NCBI GenBank assembly: GCA_016717705.1
Contig: JADKFD010000099.1
Location: 4,503-68,502 of the forward strand
DNA length: 64,000 nt
Direction: 5' to 3'
Source: Rhodanobacteraceae bacterium
Lineage (GTDB): Bacteria; Pseudomonadota; Gammaproteobacteria; Xanthomonadales; SZUA-5
This document shows positions 1-8,522 of this stretch, one piece after another; positions within the stretch are counted from its first letter, which is position 1; every line of letters starts with the position of its first letter. The notes under the pieces were generated by a model. That model had not been told where the DNA came from, ran no database searches, and worked only from the letters and a program-made list of their open reading frames with translations. The translations under genes were made by a program, and so were the position numbers.

Positions 1-625
1 TCGCGTTCCTCGCCCTGCCGGCGGACGACGCCGGCGAGCACCTCAAACGCTCCCGCCGCGCCACGCCGACAGCCCGGTGGCCGCCACACTACCGTCACGG
101 CTGAGCGCGTTGGTTTTCCGCGCGCAGGCCAATGTCGCCCTGCGCGCTGAGCAGGTCTTCCGGGGCCAGCGTGCGCATGCTGACCACGCCGGCCAGGGCG
201 TCGCTGCCGTACAGCGTCGAGGCCGGTCCGCGCAGGATTTCCATGCGCGACAGGAATGCGGTTTCGATGGCGCCGCGCGAGGCGTTGGAGAAGCTGCCGA
301 TGGCAAAGCCGTCGGCGACCGGCACACCATCGATCTCGATCCCGACGCGGTTGCCGGACAGGCCGCGGATCGAGAAGCCCTGGATGCCGAAGCGCGTGGC
401 GTCCTCCGGCGCGCTGACCCCCGGCTCGTAGCGCACCGCGTCGGCCAGATCCTGCACCAGTGTCTGATCCATGCGCTCGCGCTCGATCAGCGACACCGTG
501 CCCGCCACCTCACGCGCCGGTTGCGCGCTGCGACTGGCGACGCTGATCACGGCGTCGAAGCGTTTTTCGGGAGGAGTGTCCAGCGCCGCGGCGAGGGCCA
601 GCGGCAACAGCAGAGAAATGATCAT
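1..625 (-). CDS. TonB-dependent receptor, N-terminal part, cut by the window edge and frameshifted
   Basis: Outer-membrane active transporter, of which only the signal peptide, plug and first barrel strands lie in the window. The protein opens with a hydrophobic signal (MIISLLLPLALAAA) and a TonB-box-like DAVISVAS. The plug contains EPGVSAPEDATRFG, RGLSGNRVGIEIDGVP and EILRGPASTLYGSDALAGVV. The IEIDGVP segment resembles haem/haemoglobin-type receptors, but the substrate cannot be called. The frame stops at 95-97. Removing one base near 99-100 and one near 45-47 restores a continuous, barrel-like translation to the edge. Either these are sequence errors or the gene is decaying. It is the last gene of a minus-strand pair with the EamA transporter. 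Confidence 0.8.
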
Positions 626-1943
626 GGCGGCAGTCCAGTAGCGTATGGCTAAAGGCTCCGCCTGCGCATGCCGGCGTGGCGATGATCTGGGTCAATTGGA
701 GAGCGGACTGGGTAGTTGGTTGTTGGTTGTCGGCGGTCGTAGGCGGCTTACCCGCGTTGACAATCAGTGTTCGGGCACAGCCGCGGGCGCCGGGCTCCAA
801 AAGCCCGCGGACCAACAGCGCGAACAACCAATCGATGCCTGCAATCTGCCGGTTGCGCTCGGCGGCGCGCGCGGGCGCCGTCAACACCGCAATCCCCACC
901 AGCACCACCGCGGTACCCCCGATCTGCACCAGGCTGATGCGCTCGTCGAGTAGCCAGTGACCGAGGAACAACAAGGATACCGGGCCGATCATCGACAGTT
1001 GGGAGGCGCGCGCGGCGCCGATGCGGGCGATGGCGAACATGGTCAGGAACACCGGTGCCACGGTGCACGCCAGTGCGTTGACCAGCGACAGCTGCAGCAC
1101 CGGCGCCGGCTGCATCAGATCGGCGACTGGATGGAGCGCCAGGTAGTGCAGCAGGCAGAAGACCGTCGACACCAGCATCACGTAGGACACCAGGCGCAGG
1201 CTGCCCACGCGCGCGACCAGTTCTCCCGATTGCACCAGATAGCTGGCGTAGGCCAGCGCCGCGCCGAACACCAGCAGGCTGCCGAAAACCACATTGCCGG
1301 TATCCAGGCGCAGGTGCTCGATGAACACCAGCACCGTGCCGGCGTAGCTGATCGCCAGTGCCCAACGCTGTCGCCGTGGCACCGGCCGGCGGTACAGCAG
1401 CACCGTCAGCGCCAGCACCAGCGTTGGCGTCAGGAACAGGATCAGCCGTTCGAGCGCGGCGGCGATGTGCTGCAGGCCCCAGAAATCGAGATAGCTCGAC
1501 ACGTAGTAACCAAAGAACCCCAGCAGCACGATCTGCCGCCACTCGCGGCCCGACAGCCGATCGCCACGCAGTCGCGCGCGCCAGGTCTCCAGCCCGGCGA
1601 CGGCGGCGAACACCGGCAGCGCCAGGCCCATGCGCAGCGTCATCAGCGTGATCGGGTCGATCTGGTGCCGATACAGGAACTTGGCCAGGATCGCCTTGGC
1701 CGAGAACAGGATCGCAGCCAGCGCGGCCAGTGCGAAGCCGGTCAGCTCGGTGCGGCGCTGGATGTGGGCGCGGAGAGCAAGGGCGGGGGGCTGGGGGCTG
1801 GAGGGCCTGTGGCGCGATGATGGGGGTCTCGGCGAGAGCGGAGCCTTCGGCCCGCCGCCCGTCCCGACCCTTGCTTGCCCGCCCCAGCCCCGCCTTTTCC
1901 TCGGGCAGAATGTCAACGCAGTCTTCACGCATGCGTTATCCAA
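510..1943 (-). CDS. EamA/DMT-family transporter, both ends uncertain
   Basis: Inner-membrane drug/metabolite-type permease. The recognisable ten-helix EamA core runs from about 1745 (LTGFALAALAAILFS) down to about 870 (VLVGIAVLTAPARAA). Upstream of 1745 the open frame is Pro/Arg/Ser-rich and unlike a permease. No ATG lies close to the core, so a non-ATG start or an upstream error is likely. Downstream there is no in-frame stop until 510, inside the TonB receptor gene. That tail includes a dispersed low-complexity repeat near 702-760. Both other frames stop between about 745 and 770, so a lost base near the 3' end would explain the long tail. Substrate unknown. Confidence 0.75.
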   Translation of the reverse strand: MDNACVKTALTFCPRKRRGWGGQARVGTGGGPKAPLSPRPPSSRHRPSSPQPPALALRAHIQRRTELTGFALAALAAILFSAKAILAKFLYRHQIDPITLMTLRMGLALPVFAAVAGLETWRARLRGDRLSGREWRQIVLLGFFGYYVSSYLDFWGLQHIAAALERLILFLTPTLVLALTVLLYRRPVPRRQRWALAISYAGTVLVFIEHLRLDTGNVVFGSLLVFGAALAYASYLVQSGELVARVGSLRLVSYVMLVSTVFCLLHYLALHPVADLMQPAPVLQLSLVNALACTVAPVFLTMFAIARIGAARASQLSMIGPVSLLFLGHWLLDERISLVQIGGTAVVLVGIAVLTAPARAAERNRQIAGIDWLFALLVRGLLEPGARGCARTLIVNAGKPPTTADNQQPTTQSALQLTQIIATPACAGGAFSHTLLDCRHDHFSAVAAGPRRGAGHSSRKTLRRRDQRRQSQRATGA

Positions 1944-1972
1944 CCCGACCCAACCATCGCTCGGAGATCACC

Positions 1973-2224
1973 ATGGCCCGTTCCGCCCGCACCCTCGTCA
2001 TCGCCCTCACTGCCGCGGTTGCCGGCGCACTCGGCGTGTTCGCCGGCTCGGTCGGCGCCGACCAGCCACGCATGGAAGCGGCCTTGAGTCATCTGGAGGC
2101 GGCCGAACGCGAACTGGAAGCGGCGACCGAAGACAAGGGCGGCCACCGCGCCGAAGCCCTGCGCCTGGTGCGCTCGGCGCAAAAGCAGGTGCGCCAGGGG
2201 ATCAAGTTCGATCGCAAGCATTGA
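1973..2224 (+). CDS. small secreted helical protein (83 aa)
   Basis: Conserved small protein of unknown function. The ATG at 1973 follows a GGAG ribosome-binding site with about 8 bases of spacing. Residues 1-29 form a Sec-type signal peptide (ARSARTLVIALTAAV...VGA). The mature part is one amphipathic helical stretch with the pattern ALSHLEAAERELEAA, then DKGGHRAEALRLV and a C-terminal GIKFDRKH. I recall similar small exported proteins in proteobacteria with the KGGHR motif, but I know no assigned role. It lies head to head with the EamA gene. Confidence 0.7.
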   Translation: MARSARTLVIALTAAVAGALGVFAGSVGADQPRMEAALSHLEAAERELEAATEDKGGHRAEALRLVRSAQKQVRQGIKFDRKH

Positions 2225-2520
2225 GCCTGAGGGCGCATCTCGTTCGGGGCTGCCGGGGCAGATCAATGCGCTTTTGCCGGCGAAGGACGCAAAGAAGAGC
2301 AGATATCGAATAGTCCAGGTGCCCTTTGCGTACTTGCGCGATGTCGGGCCTGGACAGGCTCTCCGATGCCTGGTAGGCCGGTGTACGGCGCAGCCGTTCA
2401 CCGGCAAGGGCTTACGGCAAGTACCCGGTGAACGCGCATACGCGCGTAGACCGGGCTACAGGTGTCGGGCCCTTTGGCTTGTCGATGTAGACTGCGCGCC
2501 CCCCGACACGCCTCCCGCCG
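2225..2520. other. intergenic gap made of repeats
   Basis: No gene is visible between the small secreted protein and rep. The gap holds a family E repeat (GGACGCAAAG at 2285 facing CCCTTTGCGT near 2322-2331) and a complete family A palindrome (2373-2459). A rep promoter was not identified with confidence. Confidence 0.7.
2373..2459. repeat. family A palindromic repeat, copy 1
   Basis: An 87-base imperfect palindrome starting GTAGGCCGGTGTACGGCG and ending in an arm that closes with CCGGGCTAC. The centre carries a second inverted pair, GTTCACCGG against CCGGTGAAC. Near-identical copies lie at 11415, 27221 and 44722, and a reversed partial copy at 33999. I infer a REP/MITE-like element, not a gene. 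Confidence 0.85.
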
Positions 2521-4495
2521 ATGCTCAACCCGCAGCAACTTGAAGCCGTACGTTATCTCGACGGGCCGCTGCTGGTGCTGGCGGGTGCGGGGTCGGGCAA
2601 GACCAGCGTGATCACGCAGAAGATCGCGCATCTGGTGAAGTCCGGGCTTTACGCGATCAACGAGATCGCCGCGATCACCTTCACCAACAAGGCCGCGCGC
2701 GAAATGCGCGAGCGCGCGGCGAAGTTGCTCGGCGAAGGCGGCAGCGAGGGGCTGACGGTGTCGACCTTTCACGCCATGGGCATGCGTTTTCTCGAGGCCG
2801 AACACGCCCAGGTCGGGCTGCGGCGCGGTTTTTCCATCCTCGGCGAGGATGATTCGCGCGCGCTGATCAAGGATCTGGCGCCCAAGGGCGTCAGCAACGA
2901 TGTGCTCGACCGCTGGCGCCAGATCATCGGTCGCGCCAAGAACCAGGGGCTGGATCCGCCAGCGGCGCTGGCCGCCTCGCAAACGCCGCGCGAGCGCGAG
3001 GCGGCTGAACTCTACGCCAGCTATGCGCAGCGGCTGACCGCCTTCAACGCGGTCGATTTCGACGATCTGATTGCGCTGCCGGTGCGCGTGCTCGGAAACC
3101 GATGCGGACATCCGCGCCAAGTGGCAGCGCAAGTTCCGCTATCTGCTGGTCGACGAATACCAGGACACCAACGACGCGCAGTACCGGTTATTGCGGCTGT
3201 TGGCCGGAGATCGCGGCATGTTCACGGCCGTTGGCGACGATGACCAGTCGATCTACGCCTGGCGCGGCGCCAATCCGGAGAATCTGGCGCAGCTTGGCCG
3301 CGACTATCCGAAGCTGAAGATCGTCAAGCTGGAACAGAACTACCGCTGCGCCCAGCGCATCCTGCGCGCCGCCAACGCGGTGATCGGACAGAACCCGCAC
3401 CTGCACCCGAAGAAGCTGTGGAGCGCGCTGCCGGATGGGGATCAGATTCGCATCATCGCGCGCAGCAGCGATGCCGACGAGGCCGAGTTCGTCGCCGCCG
3501 AGATCACTCACAAGCAGTTGGTCGATAAATGTCGGCCGCGTGATTTTGCCGTGCTGTTTCGCGGCAACCACCAGGCGCGCTCGCTGGAACTGGCGATGCG
3601 CGCGCTGAAAGTGCCGTATCACCTGTCCGGCGCCACCTCGTTCTTCGATCGCCAGGAGATCAAGGACGTGATGGCTTACCTGCGGCTGTTGACCAACCCG
3701 GAGGACGATGCGGCTTTCGTGCGCGCGGTGGCCACGCCGCGGCGCGATGTCGGCGCCAGCACGCTGGAGAAACTCGCCACGCTGGCGCAAGGACGCGGCC
3801 TGCCGCTGGCGCGCGCCGCCGGTTCACCGGCACTGCTGGCGACGCTGACCCCACGCGCCGCGCGCGCGCTCACGGCTTTCGCCGAGCGCCTCGACCACTG
3901 GCGCAGCCTGAGCACCAGCGTGCGTCCGCGCGCGCTGATCGAGCAGTTGATCCGCGACACCGGCTTGGCGCAGCACTGGCGCGAACACAGCAGCAATCCG
4001 GAACAGGCCAACCGGCGCCAGCAGCAGGTGCAGGCCTTCCTCGAATGGATCGGCGATCGCCGCGAGAACTCGCTGGCGCAGTTGCTGACGCAACTGATGC
4101 TGGAGAGCCAGGACGACGAACCCGGCGACCGCGTGCGCCTGATGACGCTGCACAGCGCCAAGGGACTGGAATTCCGCCACGTGTTCCTGGTCGGCCTGGA
4201 AGACGGCATCCTGCCGCACGTGTCCTCGATCGACGAGGGCCGCCTCGACGAGGAACGCCGGCTGTTCTACGTCGGCATGACGCGCGCCAAGGAAACGCTG
4301 ACCTTGTCCTATTGCCGCGTGCGCTCGCGCTTCGGCCGCGAAGAAACGCCGGAACCGAGCCGCTTTTTGACCGAAATGCCGGCCGCCGAAGTGCGCTGGG
4401 TGGGCAAGGGCGAGAAGGTGCAGCAGACCGTCGAGGAAAAGCAGGCCGCGGCCAGGCCGCACCTGGATGCGATCAAGGCCTTGTTGGGGGCGTAA
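2521..4495 (+). CDS. rep: ATP-dependent DNA helicase Rep (one frameshift)
   Basis: Superfamily 1A 3'-5' helicase that helps forks pass bound proteins. The ATG at 2521 gives MLNPQQLEAV. Motifs run in order: P-loop AGAGSGKT (residues 21-28), Ia FTNKAAREM, Rep-like AFNAVDFDDLI, Walker B LLVDEYQDTN, GDDDQSIYAWRGA, QNYRC, LMTLHSAKGLEF and RRLFYVGMTRA. The joined product is about 658 residues, normal for Rep (E. coli about 673). The frame breaks at 3091-3100. One extra G at 3094-3095 separates VRVL from ETDADIRAKWQ, and both halves are fully conserved. This looks more like a base-calling error than a dead gene. UvrD is less likely because of the AVDFDDL signature. Confidence 0.92.
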
Positions 4496-4533
4496 GCACG
4501 GGGCACGGGGCACGGGGCACGGGCCCGGAGCAT
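4496..4533. repeat. short GGGGCAC tandem tract
   Basis: Directly after the rep stop the seven-base unit GGGGCAC repeats about four times. The same unit in the other orientation (GTGCCCC) repeats at 14665-14698 before ntrY. It has no coding potential in keeping with its neighbours. Confidence 0.7.
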
Positions 4534-4692
4534 GCGGCCGAAGCGATGCCGTCGTGGGTCCGGACCCGGTAGGAGTGCGGGCGCGACCGATGCGTTCGAT
4601 CAAGGTTCCAACCAGCGGTCGCCCGGGTTCGATGCGGTCGCTGTCGGCCCCAGCCACGGACCTAGCCTGCTCGGCTCTTGCACCCACATTGG

Positions 4693-4711
4693 GGAGCGGC
4701 GCAGCCGCTCT
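4693..4711 (-). terminator. hairpin just after smg
   Basis: GAGCGGC (4694-4700), loop GCA, GCCGCTC (4704-4710) begins 2 bases past the smg stop. The stem is GC-rich but no T-tract follows on the minus strand, so it is either a weak terminator or an RNA-protecting 3' hairpin. Confidence 0.4.
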
Positions 4712-4712
4712 C

Positions 4713-5189
4713 CTAGTTGACCGACTCGTCGTGGTCGAACATCAGGTTTTCCAGCCAGGAATAGGCGGCTTCCTGGTCGGGCTGGTTGAACAGCACCATC
4801 AGGATCACCCATTTCAGCTCTTCGACATCGACTTCTTCGACGTCGAGCGCGATGACGCGGTCGAGGACCAGTTCTCGCTGGGCGGGCGAAAGCACGCCTT
4901 GCTGCTCCAGAAACATCAGGAAACCCTGCGCTTCGACGTCGAGCTTGTCGCGCTCCTGCGGCGCCAGCACGCGGATCGGGCCGCCGGCGTCGAGCGTGCG
5001 CGGCTCGCAAGCCGGGCGCAGCTCCGCCAGCTCGTCGAGCCAGGTGAAGGCTTTGCTGATTTCGTGCGGGCTGAAACCGGCTTCGAGCAAGGAACTCTGC
5101 AGGGACTCGCGATCATCGTCGGCATCAGGATCTTCGACCATGATGTTTTCGAACAGGTACAGCAGTACGTCGAGTACGTTCTCTTTCAT
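4713..5189 (-). CDS. smg: Smg family protein (DUF494)
   Basis: Conserved gammaproteobacterial protein of unclear function, usually found with dprA. The product has 158 residues and begins MKENVLDVLLYLFEN, the typical start of the family. Acidic stretches such as VEDPDADDD and the C-terminal YSWLENLMFD are also characteristic. Two adjacent ATGs (5192 and 5189) overlap the dprA stop in ATGATGA, so translation is probably coupled. I chose the second ATG because it gives the usual MKEN start. Confidence 0.9.
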   Translation of the reverse strand: MKENVLDVLLYLFENIMVEDPDADDDRESLQSSLLEAGFSPHEISKAFTWLDELAELRPACEPRTLDAGGPIRVLAPQERDKLDVEAQGFLMFLEQQGVLSPAQRELVLDRVIALDVEEVDVEELKWVILMVLFNQPDQEAAYSWLENLMFDHDESVN

Positions 5190-6322
5190 CATCCTGATCC
5201 GGCGCAGCGGCTGTAGGTACCGCCGGGATTCGCGACTACTTCCCCTTCCAACTCCATGCGCAGCAGCATGCTGGAAAGGACTGGGACGGTCAATCCAGTG
5301 CGCTCGGTCAGGCCGTCGATGCTGACTGGATCGTATCCCAGCGCCTGTCGCAACAGGGTGTATTCGGCGTCGTCGGAAGCCACCCGGCCGCCGCCGGACG
5401 CGGCGGTCGGCAGTGCTTGTGGCGATGGCGGCGTGCGCAGCGTGTCGCGCCATTCGCTGACCATCGGGGCCAGTTCTTCGATCACTTCCTGGGCGGTTTC
5501 GACCAGTTTGGCGCCGTCGCGGATCAATTGGTGGCAGCCCTTGGCGAGCGGATTGTGGATCGAGCCGGGGATGGCGAAGACCTCCCGGCCCTGGTCGATG
5601 GCCACGCGCGCGGTGATCAGCGAGCCGCTGCCGAGGCTGGCCTCGACCACCAGCGTCCCCAGCGACAGTCCGCTGATGATGCGATTGCGCCGCGGAAAAT
5701 TTTCTCGGCGCGCCGGTGTGCGCGGCGGGAACTCGCTGACCAGCGCTCCCTGCCCGGCAATCGCGCGCGCGAGACCGGCGTGGCGCGCCGGATAGACCCG
5801 GTCGAGTCCGGTTCCCAGTACCGCGATGGTCTGTCCCTTGGCATCCAGGGCGCCCTGGTGCGCGGCGGCGTCGATGCCGGCGGCCAGGCCGCTGGTCACC
5901 GCAAACCCGCGCGCCACGAAGGTGGCGGCGAAGTCGCGCGCCGTGGCCAGTCCGCCGGCGCTGCCCTGGCGGCTGCCGACGATGGCCAGTTGCGGCAGCC
6001 ACAAGGCATCGACGTCGCCGCGCACGAACAGCAGGATCGGCGCGCCGCTGACCCGCTTGAGCAGCGGCGGGTAACGCGCATCGCTGGCGCTGAGCAGGGT
6101 GATGCCGTCGCTCTCGATCCATTTGAGGTCGAGTTCCGCTTCGGCGCGGGCGCGCTCGACGGCCGCGGCGCCCAGCGCCTGCATGGCGATGCGTCGCCAG
6201 GCCAGTTCGACATCGCCCGCGGCGGCATCGAGCGCACGCGCGCACGCCGCGCTGCCGGTGGCATAGGCGCGGTAGAGGGTCAACCAGTCGAAACGGGAGT
6301 CAGCCAAGGGGTCCTCGCGCAT
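5189..6322 (-). CDS. dprA: DNA-processing protein DprA
   Basis: Loads RecA on incoming single-stranded DNA during natural transformation. The Rossmann-like DprA core is clear: LAIVGSRQGSAGGL, GFAVTSGLAAGIDAAAH, IAVLGTGLDRVYPARH, LVSEFPP, NFPRRNRIISGLS, VEASLGSGSLITA and FAIPGSIHNPLAKG. A winged-helix-like C-terminal domain (LTERTGLTVPVLSSMLLRMELEG) follows. I start at the ATG at 6322 (MREDPLADSRFDW); an ATG 30 bases upstream is also open. The stop overlaps the smg start. A strong hairpin at 6388-6421 separates it from the LysM gene. Confidence 0.95.
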   Translation of the reverse strand: MREDPLADSRFDWLTLYRAYATGSAACARALDAAAGDVELAWRRIAMQALGAAAVERARAEAELDLKWIESDGITLLSASDARYPPLLKRVSGAPILLFVRGDVDALWLPQLAIVGSRQGSAGGLATARDFAATFVARGFAVTSGLAAGIDAAAHQGALDAKGQTIAVLGTGLDRVYPARHAGLARAIAGQGALVSEFPPRTPARRENFPRRNRIISGLSLGTLVVEASLGSGSLITARVAIDQGREVFAIPGSIHNPLAKGCHQLIRDGAKLVETAQEVIEELAPMVSEWRDTLRTPPSPQALPTAASGGGRVASDDAEYTLLRQALGYDPVSIDGLTERTGLTVPVLSSMLLRMELEGEVVANPGGTYSRCAGSG

Positions 6323-6387
6323 GGCGCAGGAGCAATGGGCCGATTCTCGCATTCACAGGGACCCAAGCGCGGCGCGCGCGGGCCAGA

Positions 6388-6421
6388 AACGACAACGGCC
6401 GCTTGCGCGGCCGTTGTCGTT
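6388..6421 (-). terminator. intrinsic-type terminator after the LysM gene
   Basis: A perfect 15-base stem (6388-6402 against 6407-6421, AACGACAACGGCCGC) with a four-base loop lies 20 bases past the LysM stop. On the minus strand it is followed by TTTCT, a short U-tract. It should end LysM transcription before dprA. Confidence 0.7.
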
Positions 6422-6441
6422 GACCATTTTGCAGCCTTGGC

Positions 6442-7629
6442 TTAGAGCTCAGTGGGTTCGAGCACCCGGTCGCCGATATGGATCACCTTGACGCCGTTGA
6501 CGACCAGACCGTAGCTGATGCGGTCGAAAGTACGGAAAATCATGGTGTGTCCGACGAATTCGTCCGGCAGCGTGACCCGCTTGTCGTGTGGGTTGAACAA
6601 GGCCCGCGAGGTGCCGCTCGGATAGGCCACCTCGTCGACGATATTCTCGCCAGGCTGATAGATCGAGTAGACCTCGCCGACCTCGATGCCGTCCTGAGCG
6701 CCCCGCGAGATCACCACGACGTTACCTGGACCACCGTAGTTGAAGTCGCCGGCAATCCCGATGACGCGCGTGTTCTCCGGTACGCCCTTGGGCGCATGCG
6801 GGTAGAAGTTGAGCGGCAGCGAAATTTCGTCCTTGGGCAGCAACAGATCGCCCTTGCGAAGTTCGATGTCGGTGTAGGTCACATACAGCGTTGCCGGATC
6901 ACCGACCACGGTGACGACGCCAATGCCGATTTCGACCACTTCCCGGGCCAGTACATCCGCCCGCGCGTCGTAGTACCACTGACCCGGAGTCCAGTGGAAC
7001 TGGTCAGAGGTGCTCCACGGCGTGGCCTCGTTGACCTTTTCCTTGTTCCACAGCCAGCCGTGCGACATCTCGCTGTAGATCACGGTGGGCCTGGCAATGA
7101 CCCAACGCTGCCCGGTGGCGACGTCGGCCGGAAGGCGTCGGGCGTAAATCACCTGCCGATTCGAACCGATCACCCGATTCTCTTCGATCGCAGCGATGTA
7201 CGGTGCCGACTCGATCTCCTCATCGCTGAGGACCCGTGGACGCGTCAAAAAGCTGCGGATATCCGAGAGCGGAAGCGGCGGAATCGCGTCATCCTGACTC
7301 TCCTCGCGCATCCTCGGCCCGATATCCGGCTCATCCGGCGGACTGCCGTTGACCAGAAGTCGCGGCTCGCCGTCGATATACACCAGGCTGAGGACATCGC
7401 CCGGGTAGATCAGATGCGGATTCTCGATTTGTGGATTGGCCTGCCATATTTCAGGCCAATACCACGGGTTCTTCAGAAACTTGCCGGAAATGTCCCATAG
7501 GGTATCGCCCTTCACCACGACATAGCTGTCGGGGTGATCGGTGCGAACTTCTGGGCCGGCAGCGCTTACCGAAGCGGTGAACAGCAGTGCGGCAACAATT
7601 GAAAGTGCTTTTTTAAGCATGGCAGCCAT
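6442..7629 (-). CDS. exported LysM-domain protein
   Basis: Cell-envelope protein with a peptidoglycan-binding LysM motif. It has 395 residues with a Sec signal (MLKKALSIVAALLFTASVSAA), then LysM (SYVVVKGDTLWDISGKFL...IYPGDVLSLVYI). The rest is a long unnamed C-terminal region rich in beta structure. This protein is a regular neighbour of dprA and smg in Xanthomonadales. Of two close starts (7629, 7620), 7629 has an AGGCAG upstream. A good sigma-70 promoter lies at 7655-7683. The exact role is unknown; septation or wall maintenance is inference. Confidence 0.88.
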   Translation of the reverse strand: MAAMLKKALSIVAALLFTASVSAAGPEVRTDHPDSYVVVKGDTLWDISGKFLKNPWYWPEIWQANPQIENPHLIYPGDVLSLVYIDGEPRLLVNGSPPDEPDIGPRMREESQDDAIPPLPLSDIRSFLTRPRVLSDEEIESAPYIAAIEENRVIGSNRQVIYARRLPADVATGQRWVIARPTVIYSEMSHGWLWNKEKVNEATPWSTSDQFHWTPGQWYYDARADVLAREVVEIGIGVVTVVGDPATLYVTYTDIELRKGDLLLPKDEISLPLNFYPHAPKGVPENTRVIGIAGDFNYGGPGNVVVISRGAQDGIEVGEVYSIYQPGENIVDEVAYPSGTSRALFNPHDKRVTLPDEFVGHTMIFRTFDRISYGLVVNGVKVIHIGDRVLEPTEL

Positions 7630-7654
7630 CTGCCTGATTCCCGAGGGCTTCCTG

Positions 7655-7683
7655 AGTGTAGCGGAAACATGACGCGGTGAAAA
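7655..7683 (-). promoter_or_regulatory. sigma-70-type promoter for the LysM gene
   Basis: On the minus strand, -35 TTTTCA (7678-7683), 17 bases of spacing, -10 TACACT (7655-7660), 26 bases before the chosen start at 7629. Spacing is ideal and each box matches 4 of 6 consensus bases. Confidence 0.55.
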
Positions 7684-7749
7684 CGAGGTGTGCAACACGA
7701 ATTCAAAAGAAAGTGGCGCGAGGGCATGCCATCGATGCAAAAAGGGGAG

Positions 7750-8367
7750 TCATCGATAGGGTCGGCATGCCTCGCGCCGGGAGCGGGCGGCCTGAACCGA
7801 GCTGCAGCGCGCAACCGGGTCAGGACCTTCGCGCCAGGAATCGCCGCCAGACGGCAGGCCCACTTCGTCCGCGTCCTGGGTGGCGGGGCCTCCCGCGCAG
7901 CTCTGCGGGCGCGGCATGTCGCGCAACTGATCCTGCGAGCGCTGGGTGTCCTCCTCCAGCCGCTTGCGCGTGTAGCAACGCTGGGTGGCCATGCGCGTGC
8001 CGGTCTTGCGCTCCTGGCGACAGATGATGCCGCCCTCTTCGATCTTGATCATGCCGGTCTCGAAATTGCTCGCCATCATGCGCAAGTCCGCGGACGGTTC
8101 GGCGTTGGCATCGGCGTTCAGCAGCTCAGCGCGCAAATCGGCGATCTGCGTGATCATCCACTTGCGTTCCTTCTCTTCGATGGTGTCGTAACGACCCTTC
8201 TGGAAACGGCGATCGACGGCCTCCACGTACTCGTTGATTTCCTCGACCGACTTGTCGGACTGCACCGCCACCTGGGTGGTCGCTTCTTCGACAGCGGCCA
8301 TCACCGATTGCGAGCAGGCGAGGCCGGCGGACAGGGCAACGGTCAACAGCAGGATTCTCGGCAGCAT
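7750..8367 (-). CDS. secreted protein of unknown function
   Basis: No family recognised. The ATG at 8367 gives a clean Sec signal (MLPRILLLTVALSAG...VMAA); an ATG at 8397 is also open. The mature domain is charged and probably helical (EEINEYVEAVDRRFQKGRYD, EEKERKWMITQIADLRAELL) and ends in a Cys-containing segment (ICRQERKTGTRMATQRCY). After MPRPQSCAGG the composition changes to Arg/Gly/Ser-rich. I suspect that the last 50 or so residues are read-through beyond the ancestral end. It is divergent from blaI across about 155 bases. Confidence 0.55.
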   Translation of the reverse strand: MLPRILLLTVALSAGLACSQSVMAAVEEATTQVAVQSDKSVEEINEYVEAVDRRFQKGRYDTIEEKERKWMITQIADLRAELLNADANAEPSADLRMMASNFETGMIKIEEGGIICRQERKTGTRMATQRCYTRKRLEEDTQRSQDQLRDMPRPQSCAGGPATQDADEVGLPSGGDSWREGPDPVARCSSVQAARSRREACRPYR

Positions 8368-8401
8368 CGGGCGGTTCCGCGTGCAGGGCGTCGACATCAA
8401 A

Positions 8402-8419
8402 CTACGATCACCTTCGTAG
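8402..8419. promoter_or_regulatory. candidate BlaI operator
   Basis: Inverted repeat CTACGA-N6-TCGTAG between the divergent secreted-protein and blaI genes, 28 bases before the blaI -35 box. A related half site (CTACGAT) overlaps the -10 at 8469. Dyads of this size suit BlaI/MecI dimers, but the assignment is inferred from position. Confidence 0.4.
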
Positions 8420-8446
8420 GATGTCAACTCCCAAAACGTAAGCAAG

Positions 8447-8475
8447 TTTTCAAACCGACGCAAACCCGCTACGAT
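8447..8475 (+). promoter_or_regulatory. sigma-70-type promoter for the blaI-M56 operon
   Basis: TTTTCA (8447-8452), 17 bases, TACGAT (8470-8475), about 47 bases before the blaI ATG at 8523. The same -35 hexamer and spacing occur in the LysM promoter. Confidence 0.5.
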
Positions 8476-8522
8476 AGTTGCCGTTGATGTCAGCGCGATC
8501 AGCGATCGCAGGGATAGTCTTC

